Below are positions 15,975 to 25,588 of a DNA stretch of 64,000 bases, piece after piece. Every line of letters begins with the position of its first letter. The stretch's first letter is position 1. Under the pieces are notes generated by a model that worked only from the letters and a program-made list of their open reading frames with translations, made no database searches and was not told the origin of the DNA. Location: contig JAXLTL010000004.1 of NCBI GenBank assembly GCA_046330075.1, forward strand, positions 62,001 through 126,000, written 5' to 3'. This stretch comes from JAJTFW01 sp046330075 (GTDB lineage Bacteria; Bacteroidota; Bacteroidia; AKYH767-A; OLB10). The position numbers and the translations under genes were made by a program.

Positions 15975-18900
15975 TTGATTTTTATAAACTTCTGCATTAT
16001 TCTGTATCCATCCGTATAATACAAGGTAATCAAATACAATCCCGGTTTCATTTCAGATATCAGGACCGTTTTAATATTTCCAGTTGACTGGTATATTCTT
16101 CCTGAGGGATCGGAAATTTCAATTCTAACTACTTTTTCCTCTTGATTGTAATCCAGGTTCAGCGATTCCGTTGCAGGATTGGGACTAACGTTAAAGTAAC
16201 GTGATTCTACTGATGATTCCAACTTTTTTAATCGCGCTTCACCAATAGGCCCATCCTCAATTTCCAATCGAAGAATAGCCCTGGCCAGATATACAGCCTC
16301 GCCGCCTATTAAATAGTTTTGATAGGCGATTTCTGTGAGCATTGCTGTATCTTCTGCACTTAAAACGGAATCGTTTAGTATCCTATTCAAATAGAGCGCA
16401 AGCACAGTTCTAAGTTGTGTTTCGTAATAGTTAGTGTCTTCAATGGTTTCAAGTAAGGCATAGGCTTCTGCATAGCTCCTCCCGCTTGTTTTTTGAATCA
16501 CTTGTTGGTACTTGCCAATATTTGATACATTAATCTGGTTATAAACATGACGATATATAGTGTCGCTTCCTGTTCCTTCCAGCCGCGAGGTATCAGCAGC
16601 AAAAAACTTATAGAAGGAGTTTTTATGCCCGTAGTGATCTTGTTCACTATACGATCCTTCAAACCGGATGCTGTCAAATGCCAATCCGGCGTACCCGCTT
16701 ATGCGACTTAAGTACCATGCGTCCATAGAGCAATCATTTCCTTCATCGGCATTAGATCGAGAAGTCAACAATTGCATTGGTGAGCCATTAACTTTCAATG
16801 GTGCATCCTGATTGCTAAAACTTTGGGGGCCACCATAATACCAATCAATTGGCTGCATTGTAAATCCTTCCACCCTGTCTGAGCTTTGATCCACCCAGGT
16901 ATTCATGTACCCGGTACCTTGCGGTGATGGGTTTTGGCTGCCCTGTACTTGACCGATATAACCTGTCAAACTGGAATTTATTCCCAATGAAATACCACGA
17001 TCATAAGTAGAAAATAAATTATCCACCATAGTTACTGCGCCATTTTTCCCGATAAAGTGCATTCCATATCCCATGCCTTCCGGCTCATTACAATTGACGG
17101 AAGGAGTCACACTTTCCTGTACCTGAATACCCACAACTGCTGCATTCAGCCCTTGAACGTAATTTGAATTTTCAATTGTTGTGTTGCGGTTAATACGGCA
17201 ATCCTGCGAATTGATTAGCTGAATACCCCGGAAAAACGGGTATGTGGTGCTGTTATAATGAAAATAAATTTCATTGTAAGCCACTTTTACATTGCCGGCC
17301 TGAAATACACTAATACCAATACGAGCATGGTTGGGTGAAGATGAAGTGCCAATTCTGTTTTCTTCAACAAGTGCTTGCGTTTTATAAATTACCGGCATCG
17401 GATTCATAATGGAGATGGCTGTAGAACTGTATCTGGTAGCTGGTGAAGTGCCCCAAACAGCATCCCAGAACTTATTGGAATTAATATTAAGTGTAACATC
17501 CTGCCCAAGATTATACAGAAAGATACCTTTATTAAAAGCATAGAATTTATTTTCAGTACCGATTTCAATCTCATTATCGCTGGAGTTTTCTATGTTTATA
17601 CAAGTATTGGATACATCGTCTGCTTGCGAAGTATTGTTATTCCCAAAGGTATTAAATTGTATTCTATAATCAGCTTCACCGGTACCCCATACACCATTTT
17701 TGCATGATTTAAAGGTGTTTGGGTTTTGATAGCGGCCAACACGAAGCAGGCGGTCCCAATGCAGGAGTTGATTGTTCAGAAAAATCGCGGTACCGTTCGT
17801 ATTGTTATTGGTACCAGAAGTAAAAATCAAATCCGAAAAATCAGTGTTGTAAATCTCTGCTCCGCTGTTGGTTATATAGACTCCATAAAGTGAGTTATTG
17901 ATTATATTATTAATCGAATTGTCATTTCCAATACGGGGCCGGTCTGTATTGTCCAATTTTATTGCTGCAAACTTATCCTGAAATGAATAGGGGGGCAATA
18001 AGGATCCTGTTCCTCGTGTAAAAGTGTTGCCGCTGATTTCAAAATCCAGAGCGTTTCCCGCCACTACAATCGTATTGTCGTTGTATATTGAGAGGTCGAT
18101 ATAATTATCAATAAAGGTGTTTTCAATTATTCTATATATGGACTCTCTTGTGAGGGAAACTGCATGTTCAGCATTCATTATATTGCAGTTTCTCATAGTT
18201 AACTCCGGAGGATTACTTTCCTTTTTCTTGTCAGCGGTTATCCCTTTCCACATGTCATTTGCGCAAGCATTAAAATAGCAATCCTGAAGAATTAATTTTC
18301 TGTTATCCAATAATTCAATTTGAGCCTGCGAACCCAAATTCAATGTGCACCCAATTAAAGTGAGATGTAATCCATCCAGAAGTATAGTTCCATTGTTCGG
18401 GTCCAAAACATCTGATAAAATTTTAAAATCTCCATTAATTGTAATAGGAGGTGAATTCTGAGTGCAGGTAATTGTAGCACTTGTTTTGTTGTTTGCACCA
18501 CCGGTAAATACTACATTGTAATTACCTGTTTGCAAAGAACAGGCATTGGCCAGATTCAACGCATGATTGAAGTAGAGAGGGTAAGGTTCATTCGTGGTTA
18601 CTTCAACAGGATTCAATAGGGGGCCATTATTGCTTGCTGCACAACATGATAATTTATATACTTCAAGCGAGGTGGAAATGTTGCAGCTTTCATTGTTATC
18701 AGGATTAATCACTGTCAAATTAACAACATTCAATCCAGTAGCCAGATAAGAATGATCAATACCAATGGTGGGTTGGTTGGTTGTCCAGGTATTATTGCCA
18801 AGTGACCAGCTAAAAGTTACATCAGAATAATCAGGATGTGCAATAAAATCAGCCGTTAGATTTACCACAGTAGGGTCACAAACCCTAATCGGATCACCTA

Positions 18901-21388
18901 AACTCAATCGCTCAATAGGCAATTGAACTTCAATATCCTTGCTTTTCCAGCAATGTTGATCTGTAACATAGACTGTGTAATGTGTAGTTCGGAAAGGCCT
19001 CAACGTAATTTCATCACAGAAGGGTGAGTTGCTACAGACAGATGCAACATATCCACTATCAATAGCCGGAGTCCATATCCAGGTTAAGGGTGAGGATGGA
19101 TAAGAAGAAGTACAGGAGGCAGCCAACTCAATATCATTGGCCCCGGGACAGTACATTATTTTATTTGAGTTAATTGAATAATTTGAAGAAGATATTTGAA
19201 GATCCTGAATGTCTTGATGTACCGTGAGTGAAACTGTTGGACATGTGGGGCAAGGTGAAATAGTATACGTTCCAGGAGTAACTGCTTCAACTACGAAAGA
19301 TTTACGAAGGTTGTTGGTGACATTGTCTGTAATATTCAATCCGTTGTTTGATGGGGTATAGGTGATTGTTGTTGTTGAAATCGTTGAAAGATCGTTGCTC
19401 TCAACGATAAGAGAAGTAGTACTTCCTGTACAAATTTCCTCATCGGTTAACCGGGCATATACATAAGGAACATCCAGTTCCAGCAAAATCATTGAAAATG
19501 GCCTTATCTTTAATACGTTAATGCCTCCGGCAATCGTTCGCCATGGGGAATAAAATCGTAATTCGTCATTATTAGAAGAGGGGTTACTCAATGAAGGATT
19601 CCCTACAATAGCATAATTCACATTATTGGCTTCTAATGCTGTTACCGTAATATCCTGAGATGTAGATCCCGGAAATAAATTTGTCAGTACATCAATGGTT
19701 TGAACGCTTCCTGATAGATTTAGTAAAATGACCGACATCTTGTTGTTTACAGTATTATTAAATTGCCAACCGTATAAGCTACTGTAACCGGAGGGCAGGT
19801 TATTGTCATCCCGTAGCATTAGCGCTCCGGGAAAATTAAGTAATGTTGCATCGGTTGCGTTCCGGAGTGCCTTGGCTACTAAATTAAGAGAAGTGCCCAA
19901 TGCTGTAAACTCACCCGTACGTGTTGTTGGGTTGCCACCTGGTAGTCCATGGCATTCTATTTTGCTAAATCCATCATTTGATTCAAAAATATTCCCAAAT
20001 CGCCCATCCGAGAACATGGTATGAGAAATTATCCGGGTCACTTCCGGTGTTTCAAGATAAGTTAAAGCCATAGTAGCATTTATCAAACCATGCATCCAGG
20101 TTCCTACACGTTGATCATCCTGATCATTTAAATTGAATTCGGTCATCCATATTTCAAGCGGATTATGAGATTGATTGAATTGCTGGATTTGACTAAACGT
20201 ATTCAACTTGATCTCATCCCGGCTTTTAAATGGCAGGGTCATTAGTTGTTCCTGAGCAGGATTGCCAAGAGGGTTTAAACTACATAAGGCACCTGATTCA
20301 GTAATATAGTCATGAATGGTAATTGCATCAATTGATGTTGAAGAAGACAATGATCCAAGTACCTTTTTCAACCAGAGGCGGCCACGACCACGACCTGCAT
20401 CATCACTAACAGCTCCTACAATCGCGATTTTCAGACCGGTATGATGCGGTATGTTTAGGTTTTTATAGTCTCCAGCCCAATTTTCAGCATTTTGAACATA
20501 ATCCAATACAGTTGGAAATCGTTCTTTGTATTGTTGGTCTGAAAGATAAAATTCATTACCAAGTTCTATAAATTGACAAGGTAGATTGACCTCATTAATT
20601 CTGAAGACAGAAGCAGCTTCATACTGAAAGCTGGAAGTAAGTAAATTCCAAACCAATATGGGCCGGGCAGATAACAAATCAAGATTCTGTTTTGCAAAAT
20701 AATATTCGTTTCCGGTCCTGTTCATTTTCTTTCGGTAAGATTGAATTTCATAGAACCAATTGTAAGGGAGGTCTTTTTCGATTATTGGGTAACCAGTCTT
20801 CCAATCTGTATAATTTGCCATTGTACCTGCCGGTAGACGCATCAAGTTGATATTTGTTTGGTTCAATAACTGTGAGGTTCCCAAAATATCCCACGACTGC
20901 ATAGGATTTCCACTGAGATCTGACTGGATGGTGTTGTTTCCATTGTATCCAAAAATATCTTCAGGAAGCAAGCGTGTTGTATTGGATGTAGTTGCTATTA
21001 CTAAGCTAGATGGCGTTTGTTGTGCCCACACCAACTTATTGTATGATACAACGTTTGAATGACTGTAAATTGAACCTGAAAATTTATTACCACTTATTGA
21101 GTCATTCCCCAGATCCTTCCATATATTACCGTTCCAGTTAGCAACACATAAATTTGTTGTATCAAATACTCCACAACCTGTATTATCCCAGAACAGTCGG
21201 ACTTTTACATTGCTAGTTCCTGTCACGCGAAACAACTCCCAGTAACCACATGTAGACAGAAATCCGATAGTTGAATCTGCACTATCGGATTCAGAATGAT
21301 AATAACCCCAGTATCGGCACATAAAAGCATCTGCGGTGTTCACAGGATTGGTCATTTCAAGCGGATAATAAGTGTTTAAATCCCCCAC
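15971..21388 (-). CDS. Giant T9SS cargo protein, 3' part (glycosidase-like, beta-helix)
   Basis: 1,805 residues with no signal peptide, because this is the second part of a frameshifted gene continuing from 21376-22833. Residues 1-130 finish the adhesin-like domain. Residues about 150-640 resemble a clan GH-A glycoside hydrolase of the alpha-L-arabinofuranosidase type: FIELGNEFYL with candidate acid/base E279, and EIWMTEFNLND with candidate nucleophile E417. PKD/Ig-like segments rich in Cys follow. A right-handed beta-helix region (many LTLIGCTLN, ISGNTFTRG type rungs) occupies very roughly 1000-1540. A type A sorting domain ends the protein. The last about 200 residues are shared with the 253-aa tails. 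Probably a cell-surface polysaccharide-acting protein; substrate not predictable. Confidence 0.8.
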   Translation of the reverse strand: MGDLNTYYPLEMTNPVNTADAFMCRYWGYYHSESDSADSTIGFLSTCGYWELFRVTGTSNVKVRLFWDNTGCGVFDTTNLCVANWNGNIWKDLGNDSISGNKFSGSIYSHSNVVSYNKLVWAQQTPSSLVIATTSNTTRLLPEDIFGYNGNNTIQSDLSGNPMQSWDILGTSQLLNQTNINLMRLPAGTMANYTDWKTGYPIIEKDLPYNWFYEIQSYRKKMNRTGNEYYFAKQNLDLLSARPILVWNLLTSSFQYEAASVFRINEVNLPCQFIELGNEFYLSDQQYKERFPTVLDYVQNAENWAGDYKNLNIPHHTGLKIAIVGAVSDDAGRGRGRLWLKKVLGSLSSSTSIDAITIHDYITESGALCSLNPLGNPAQEQLMTLPFKSRDEIKLNTFSQIQQFNQSHNPLEIWMTEFNLNDQDDQRVGTWMHGLINATMALTYLETPEVTRIISHTMFSDGRFGNIFESNDGFSKIECHGLPGGNPTTRTGEFTALGTSLNLVAKALRNATDATLLNFPGALMLRDDNNLPSGYSSLYGWQFNNTVNNKMSVILLNLSGSVQTIDVLTNLFPGSTSQDITVTALEANNVNYAIVGNPSLSNPSSNNDELRFYSPWRTIAGGINVLKIRPFSMILLELDVPYVYARLTDEEICTGSTTSLIVESNDLSTISTTTITYTPSNNGLNITDNVTNNLRKSFVVEAVTPGTYTISPCPTCPTVSLTVHQDIQDLQISSSNYSINSNKIMYCPGANDIELAASCTSSYPSSPLTWIWTPAIDSGYVASVCSNSPFCDEITLRPFRTTHYTVYVTDQHCWKSKDIEVQLPIERLSLGDPIRVCDPTVVNLTADFIAHPDYSDVTFSWSLGNNTWTTNQPTIGIDHSYLATGLNVVNLTVINPDNNESCNISTSLEVYKLSCCAASNNGPLLNPVEVTTNEPYPLYFNHALNLANACSLQTGNYNVVFTGGANNKTSATITCTQNSPPITINGDFKILSDVLDPNNGTILLDGLHLTLIGCTLNLGSQAQIELLDNRKLILQDCYFNACANDMWKGITADKKKESNPPELTMRNCNIMNAEHAVSLTRESIYRIIENTFIDNYIDLSIYNDNTIVVAGNALDFEISGNTFTRGTGSLLPPYSFQDKFAAIKLDNTDRPRIGNDNSINNIINNSLYGVYITNSGAEIYNTDFSDLIFTSGTNNNTNGTAIFLNNQLLHWDRLLRVGRYQNPNTFKSCKNGVWGTGEADYRIQFNTFGNNNTSQADDVSNTCINIENSSDNEIEIGTENKFYAFNKGIFLYNLGQDVTLNINSNKFWDAVWGTSPATRYSSTAISIMNPMPVIYKTQALVEENRIGTSSSPNHARIGISVFQAGNVKVAYNEIYFHYNSTTYPFFRGIQLINSQDCRINRNTTIENSNYVQGLNAAVVGIQVQESVTPSVNCNEPEGMGYGMHFIGKNGAVTMVDNLFSTYDRGISLGINSSLTGYIGQVQGSQNPSPQGTGYMNTWVDQSSDRVEGFTMQPIDWYYGGPQSFSNQDAPLKVNGSPMQLLTSRSNADEGNDCSMDAWYLSRISGYAGLAFDSIRFEGSYSEQDHYGHKNSFYKFFAADTSRLEGTGSDTIYRHVYNQINVSNIGKYQQVIQKTSGRSYAEAYALLETIEDTNYYETQLRTVLALYLNRILNDSVLSAEDTAMLTEIAYQNYLIGGEAVYLARAILRLEIEDGPIGEARLKKLESSVESRYFNVSPNPATESLNLDYNQEEKVVRIEISDPSGRIYQSTGNIKTVLISEMKPGLYLITLYYTDGYRIMQKFIKIK

Positions 21389-22833
21389 CGGAACACAAAA
21401 GCCGTATTACCGATTTTCTTTACCGAACCATCTACAAAACTCTGGTTGCCGGCGCCGCTGCAGGTGGTGGCCGCTTTAAGGGTGATGACGGAATCGGTAT
21501 TGATGATGCCGTTTACAAAGGTAATGGATGAGTCGATGGTCATTTGCTGATCCAGCTGTACCGTGCCCGCTGTTTTATCTATTTCCAGTTTGCCGAGCAG
21601 ATAGGGGTCGGTGCCTTCCAGTGTCTGGTTTTTATCGCCGGTCAGCACCACTTTGCCGCTGCTGGTGTTGAATTTGATGTCGCTGCTGTTAATGGATATA
21701 TTTCCTTCAAAATAATTGTTGCCTGAATAAGCCATCTGAATCCGATTACTGGAAGACGCAAATACAACGTCATTGTAAAAATGGTCTCCCGCATTGTTGG
21801 CTAACCGGAATGCATAGGTGCCGTCCTGATTTTCGAGTGTTGCTCTTCCGTAGAAAGAGTTTCCGCCGTAGGAATAATTATTTGAAGCCGCGCGGATTTT
21901 TGTCAGTGTTACATCTCCGAGAAACACCGAGTTCTTTAAAAGTATGGAGGGGGCTGTCAGTAGCATTCCACCGTTAAAGGTACAGGATTCAATATGGATA
22001 ACAAACTCTTCATCGCCGCTTAACTCATTATCACCTCTGCCACTCTGGCTAATTCTTTTCAGGATGACCACACCATCGGTGAGCCCTTCTGAACCAGTGG
22101 CCAGAGCCGCGTCCCCGTTAAACTGAACAGTATCCGTATCGTTGCCAATGGTTATTTCTGAGTTAGCACCATAACAGCTAACGGAAACAATGTCATTAAA
22201 TACCGATGCACTACCGTAGGAGATTTCCAGTGGTATTTTATTCACACAAATAAATTCAACGCGGCTATTAAAGGTGTCGGGGATTGCAGTGCCAAGCCGC
22301 AGCAGGGCATTGGTACTCTTCTTTATTGTAATTGGTGCATTGAATACACAACCTCCCGTACCGTACCCGTTGCCGGTGCCGTTTTGTTCAAAGCTGCCTT
22401 CCCCGTCAAATACCCCTCCGTTGAACTCTAGCTGGCCTGTGATACAATCAATCAGGCAGTCTGTATGTGTTCCCGAAAAGGTGGCTAATGCACCTCGTAA
22501 TTTCAGGGTACCATTGTAGATTTTGCCTCCGCTTAATGATGCCTTTTGGGAAACTTCCAGTTTATAATCACCCAGATTGAGTGTTCTTCCGTTTATCACT
22601 AATCGGGAGATGGTTCTGTTGCTTGCCAGAACAATGGTATCACTTCCGCTACCTATGGTCACTGTGTCGTTGGTGCCTGGTACACCCGACGGCGACCAGT
22701 TTGAAGAAACACTCCATGCGGAGCTGGTATTACCGGTCCAGGTATAATTACCGGCAAAGGAGGATGTGCTGTTTAGCACAAAGATCATGGCTACATAGAT
22801 GGCCGCCACGAGCCTGTAAGCAGAGGTGTTCAT
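21376..22833 (-). CDS. Giant T9SS cargo protein, 5' part (signal peptide and adhesin-like repeats)
   Basis: 485 residues starting with a signal peptide (MNTSAYRLVAAIYVAMIFVL, cleavage near SFAG). A TWTGNTSSAWSVSSNWSPSG opening and repeated strand-rich segments follow (LVINGRTLNLGDYKLEVSQ, VLTGDKNQTLEG), typical of large Bacteroidota surface proteins. It ends KKIGNTAFVFRWGI-stop. The family normally reads KKIGNTAFVFPVG..., and the next frame begins exactly GDLNTYYPLEM. Adding one C after TTC at 21390/21391 gives FPVGDLNTYYPL and fuses both parts into one protein of about 2,290 residues. The gene is therefore interrupted, either by a real mutation or by a sequencing error. Confidence 0.82.
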   Translation of the reverse strand: MNTSAYRLVAAIYVAMIFVLNSTSSFAGNYTWTGNTSSAWSVSSNWSPSGVPGTNDTVTIGSGSDTIVLASNRTISRLVINGRTLNLGDYKLEVSQKASLSGGKIYNGTLKLRGALATFSGTHTDCLIDCITGQLEFNGGVFDGEGSFEQNGTGNGYGTGGCVFNAPITIKKSTNALLRLGTAIPDTFNSRVEFICVNKIPLEISYGSASVFNDIVSVSCYGANSEITIGNDTDTVQFNGDAALATGSEGLTDGVVILKRISQSGRGDNELSGDEEFVIHIESCTFNGGMLLTAPSILLKNSVFLGDVTLTKIRAASNNYSYGGNSFYGRATLENQDGTYAFRLANNAGDHFYNDVVFASSSNRIQMAYSGNNYFEGNISINSSDIKFNTSSGKVVLTGDKNQTLEGTDPYLLGKLEIDKTAGTVQLDQQMTIDSSITFVNGIINTDSVITLKAATTCSGAGNQSFVDGSVKKIGNTAFVFRWGI

Positions 22834-22901
22834 GGGTAATGAAAGGTTAGGTTATTGAAATGAATATGAAAGGCGAAAAAAGTCCGCCTGTAATTTTGAG
22901 A

Positions 22902-23306
22902 TCAATTGGACACAAAGGCATACTCGCTGCCCCAGCCGGCACCTACTCGTCGGAGCCGTACTTTGCCAAAGCGTAAATCGGTCTCGGCAAATGTACCTAC
23001 GTTGAGGTACAGCTTCAGCCCTTCGCGGTTCCAGCTAAATCCGGATGGAAGTCCTGCTGTTACATCATACCCAAAGGTATAATTCACCAGATTGGTACTG
23101 TCGGCTTCACTACCCAGTTGAATCTCTACGGCATCCAGATTATTGGTGTCCGGCAGGAGTACAAAAAATACTCCTTTCACCATTCCACCCGTATCCGGTG
23201 TCAGACTCACGGTAGCGTCCGAAGGGGTTTGCGCAGATAAATAGATCGGCGCGAGCAGTATCAAAGAGAATAAAACTACTCTTAATTTCAAATTGAATTT
23301 TTTCAT
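22902..23306 (-). CDS. Small secreted protein of unknown function
   Basis: 134 residues with a clear signal peptide (KLRVVLFSLILLAPIYLSAQ, cleavage after SAQ). The mature part is strand-rich (VKGVFFVLLPDTNNLDAVEI, FSWNREGLKLYLNVG, RFGKVRLRRVGAG). No sorting domain, no lipobox and no recognised family. It stands 68 nt upstream of the giant gene in the same direction and has the only good promoter of the array (23329-23358), so it is probably the first gene of a long transcript down to 7901. Confidence 0.7.
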   Translation of the reverse strand: MKKFNLKLRVVLFSLILLAPIYLSAQTPSDATVSLTPDTGGMVKGVFFVLLPDTNNLDAVEIQLGSEADSTNLVNYTFGYDVTAGLPSGFSWNREGLKLYLNVGTFAETDLRFGKVRLRRVGAGWGSEYAFVSN

Positions 23307-23328
23307 GGTATTAAAAAATTTGGTTAAA

Positions 23329-23358
23329 CGAATGTAAACAGAAAATTGGTTTTTGCAA
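23329..23358 (-). promoter_or_regulatory. Promoter of the cargo array
   Basis: On the minus strand, TTG (23358-23356), 19 nt, then TACATTCG (23336-23329). This fits the Bacteroidota housekeeping pattern TTG-N19/20-TAnnTTTG with one mismatch. The ATG is 22 nt downstream of the -7 box. Confidence 0.6.
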
Positions 23359-23592
23359 GGATTTTATTGTTAAATTTTGTTTAGGGGGTGGAAAGTGGGG
23401 TGGGTTAAGGCTTGAATCAGGTCATTTCGGAAAATAATTGTCGCGTTGAATAAAAGTTTTGGAGGCGTTTTGGGTCATGCCTGTCGATTGAAATGAGGTT
23501 GGTTTTTCTGCGCTGTTGAGTAAGCTTACCAATACCAAGTTGTTTCTGAATATGCTTATGTTAATCTATAATACCTGTTAAATGGTATCCCC
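23359..23592. other. Intergenic region without recognisable gene
   Basis: Between the adenine deaminase stop and the array promoter (both units run on the minus strand, away from each other's starts). I see no open frame with a plausible start, no strong hairpin with a T-run and no repeat. Confidence 0.5.
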
Positions 23593-25221
23593 TCAACCCA
23601 CAAAATTCGTCGTAAACTGAAACGTTTTCCCGTCAAACAAGCCTTTATCGCTGAGTTTTAATTGGGGAATCACCAGCAAGGCCATGAATGATAAACTCAT
23701 ATAGGGCGCCCGTAAGGAGGAGCCCAGCTGTTTCGCTTTTTCATCAATGGCAGCGTAGGCATGTCCGATCGTCTTGCAGTCTTTGTCGCTCATGAGTCCG
23801 GCTACAGGAAGTCCAATGCAGATTTCTTCTTCACCATCTACCAGACTCAATCCGCCTTCGTGCTGCATCAGCAAATTCACCGCTTTCGCCATGGAGGTAT
23901 CATCTGCCCCCACCACGATAATATTGTGTGAGTCGTGGGCTACACTGCTCGCAATGGCTCCTCTTTCTAACCCGAAATTTTTGATGAAGGCTACCGCCGG
24001 TTGTTCCTGCCGGTATCGGTTTACGACCGCAATTTTCAGAATATCATTCGCGGGATCACTTACACAGTTTCCGTTTTCTCTTTTGGCAGGCTGATGGTGT
24101 TCGCCGGTGATGAGTTGCCCGTCGTAGACTTCAATGACCCGCAACAGTTCTCCTTCGGCTTTAACGGTAAAATCGCCGGGGGTAATGGAAGAGGCAGCAA
24201 ACTGATTGATGAGCGGATGGGTTTTGGGTGGCAGATTGCAATGACCGTCTTTATAAACACAAGCTCCATCGATCCAGGTTTCCAGTACTTTGAAGTCGGC
24301 GGTGTTTTCAACAATGATAAAGTCGGCGGGATCTCCGGGACGTAAAATACCTTGCCGCATCTTGTAGTGATACTTCGGATGAATGCAGGCGGCATAGAGC
24401 ACATCGTAGAGATCATAGCCCAATGCAACGGCTCGTGCTACGTGTACGTTGATATGACCGGCCAGCAGTTCGTCGGGATGTTTGTCGTCGCAGCAAAACA
24501 TGCACATCTCCGGATGTGATTTCAGCAGGGGATGCAGGGCATTGAAATTCCGTGCGGCAGATCCTTCGCGGATCAGAATCTTCATGCCGTGCTGAATTTT
24601 ATCGAGTGCTTCTTCCAGCGTGAAACATTCATGATCGGTACTGATACCTGCTGCGATATAACGAGCTGCCTCTTCGCCACGTAATCCGGGTGCATGTCCG
24701 TCAACCGGTTTCCGGCATTGCTGTGCATAAGCGATCTTCTTCATGACATCGGGATCGTTGAACAGCACGCCCGGATAGTTCATCATCTCACTCAGGTAAT
24801 AAATATCGTCGCGTTGCAATAACGATAAAACTTCTTCCGGTCCCAGTACAGCACCGGCGCTTTCAAAATGGGTAGCCGGTACACAGGATGGCGCACCAAA
24901 ATGAAATTTGAGTTTCGCATCACGGGCATTTTCCAGCATGTAATGAACGCCTTCTACCCCATTCACATTGGCGATTTCGTGTGGGTCGCTGATCGTGGCG
25001 ACAGTGCCATGGCCAAGTGCTACGCGGGCGAATTCATACGGCACCAGCATCGAACTTTCAATGTGAATATGTGCATCGGTAAATCCTGGAAGTATGAAAC
25101 GGTTTTCATTTACCGGTGCTTCGGTGAAGCCTTCAATCTGCCCATCGCTGATCGTAAAATATCCGCTTTTGATGCTTCTGCTTTCAATATCGATCCATTG
25201 GCCGCTGATTGTCTTTTCCAT
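23593..25221 (-). CDS. ade: Adenine deaminase
   Basis: Converts adenine to hypoxanthine and ammonia in purine salvage (amidohydrolase superfamily, cytosolic, metal-dependent). The metal-site motif GFTDAHIHIESSM is near residue 45; further conserved pieces are DGHAPGL, STDHECF and CCDDKHPDEL. The C-terminal adenine-deaminase domain carries SSVAHDSHNIIVVG and GGLSLVDGEEEICIGLPVAG. An in-frame upstream ATG at 25272 would add 17 residues including HHHH; the ATG at 25221 fits the family start (542 aa). A TAACTTTG -7-like box lies at 25256-25249 on the minus strand. Divergent from the cold-shock gene. Confidence 0.93.
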   Translation of the reverse strand: MEKTISGQWIDIESRSIKSGYFTISDGQIEGFTEAPVNENRFILPGFTDAHIHIESSMLVPYEFARVALGHGTVATISDPHEIANVNGVEGVHYMLENARDAKLKFHFGAPSCVPATHFESAGAVLGPEEVLSLLQRDDIYYLSEMMNYPGVLFNDPDVMKKIAYAQQCRKPVDGHAPGLRGEEAARYIAAGISTDHECFTLEEALDKIQHGMKILIREGSAARNFNALHPLLKSHPEMCMFCCDDKHPDELLAGHINVHVARAVALGYDLYDVLYAACIHPKYHYKMRQGILRPGDPADFIIVENTADFKVLETWIDGACVYKDGHCNLPPKTHPLINQFAASSITPGDFTVKAEGELLRVIEVYDGQLITGEHHQPAKRENGNCVSDPANDILKIAVVNRYRQEQPAVAFIKNFGLERGAIASSVAHDSHNIIVVGADDTSMAKAVNLLMQHEGGLSLVDGEEEICIGLPVAGLMSDKDCKTIGHAYAAIDEKAKQLGSSLRAPYMSLSFMALLVIPQLKLSDKGLFDGKTFQFTTNFVG

Positions 25222-25338
25222 ATGGTGGTGATGGTTTTTCCGGTCCTGCAAAGTTAGTTGCCTGAAATTCACTGCGAATATTTTAACAGAAATGTTGAAA
25301 AGATGTATAATAGGCTGTTAAAGCAATCGTTTTATAGC

Positions 25339-25346
25339 TACATTTG
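25339..25346 (+). promoter_or_regulatory. -7 box of cold-shock gene
   Basis: TACATTTG matches TAnnTTTG exactly, 26 nt before the ATG. There is no clear TTG at the -33 position. Confidence 0.45.
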
Positions 25347-25371
25347 TGATATAGTCAATTAATTCATTTCA

Positions 25372-25566
25372 ATGAAAACAGGTAAAGTAAAATTCTTCAA
25401 TGAAGCCAAGGGATATGGTTTCATTCTTGAAGACGAAACAAACAAGGAAATCTTCGTGCACCACAGCGGTCTCACCGACAAAATCCGTGAACATGACCTG
25501 GTAAGTTACGAGGTTATTGAAGGCCGTAAAGGCATGAATGCTGTGAACGTTAAAAAAGTGCAATAA
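25372..25566 (+). CDS. Cold-shock domain protein
   Basis: 64 residues forming a single cold-shock (OB-fold) domain that binds single-stranded RNA/DNA. RNP1 is KGYGFI (residues 13-18) and RNP2 is EIFVHHSGL (26-34, with H in the usual F/V-H positions). The opening MKTGKVKFFNEAKG is typical of Bacteroidota CspA-like proteins. Monocistronic: own -7 box upstream and a strong terminator immediately after. Confidence 0.95.
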   Translation: MKTGKVKFFNEAKGYGFILEDETNKEIFVHHSGLTDKIREHDLVSYEVIEGRKGMNAVNVKKVQ

Positions 25567-25588
25567 TTGTAGTTTTTTAAAACGTATT

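Noticed and set aside
21376..21395. Programmed -1 ribosomal frameshift at the giant gene
   Set aside because: The required shift is -1, but the zero-frame codons CGG TGG GGG do not form an X_XXY_YYZ slippery heptamer and I see no strong downstream stem. A missing C or G fits better.
7901..23306. Prophage, integron or transposon origin of the array
   Set aside because: No integrase, transposase, attachment repeats or tRNA at the borders; the repeats are the genes themselves.
25222..25272. N-terminal His-rich extension of adenine deaminase
   Set aside because: The HHHH stretch comes from upstream leader sequence; the family start and a -7-like box fall inside it.
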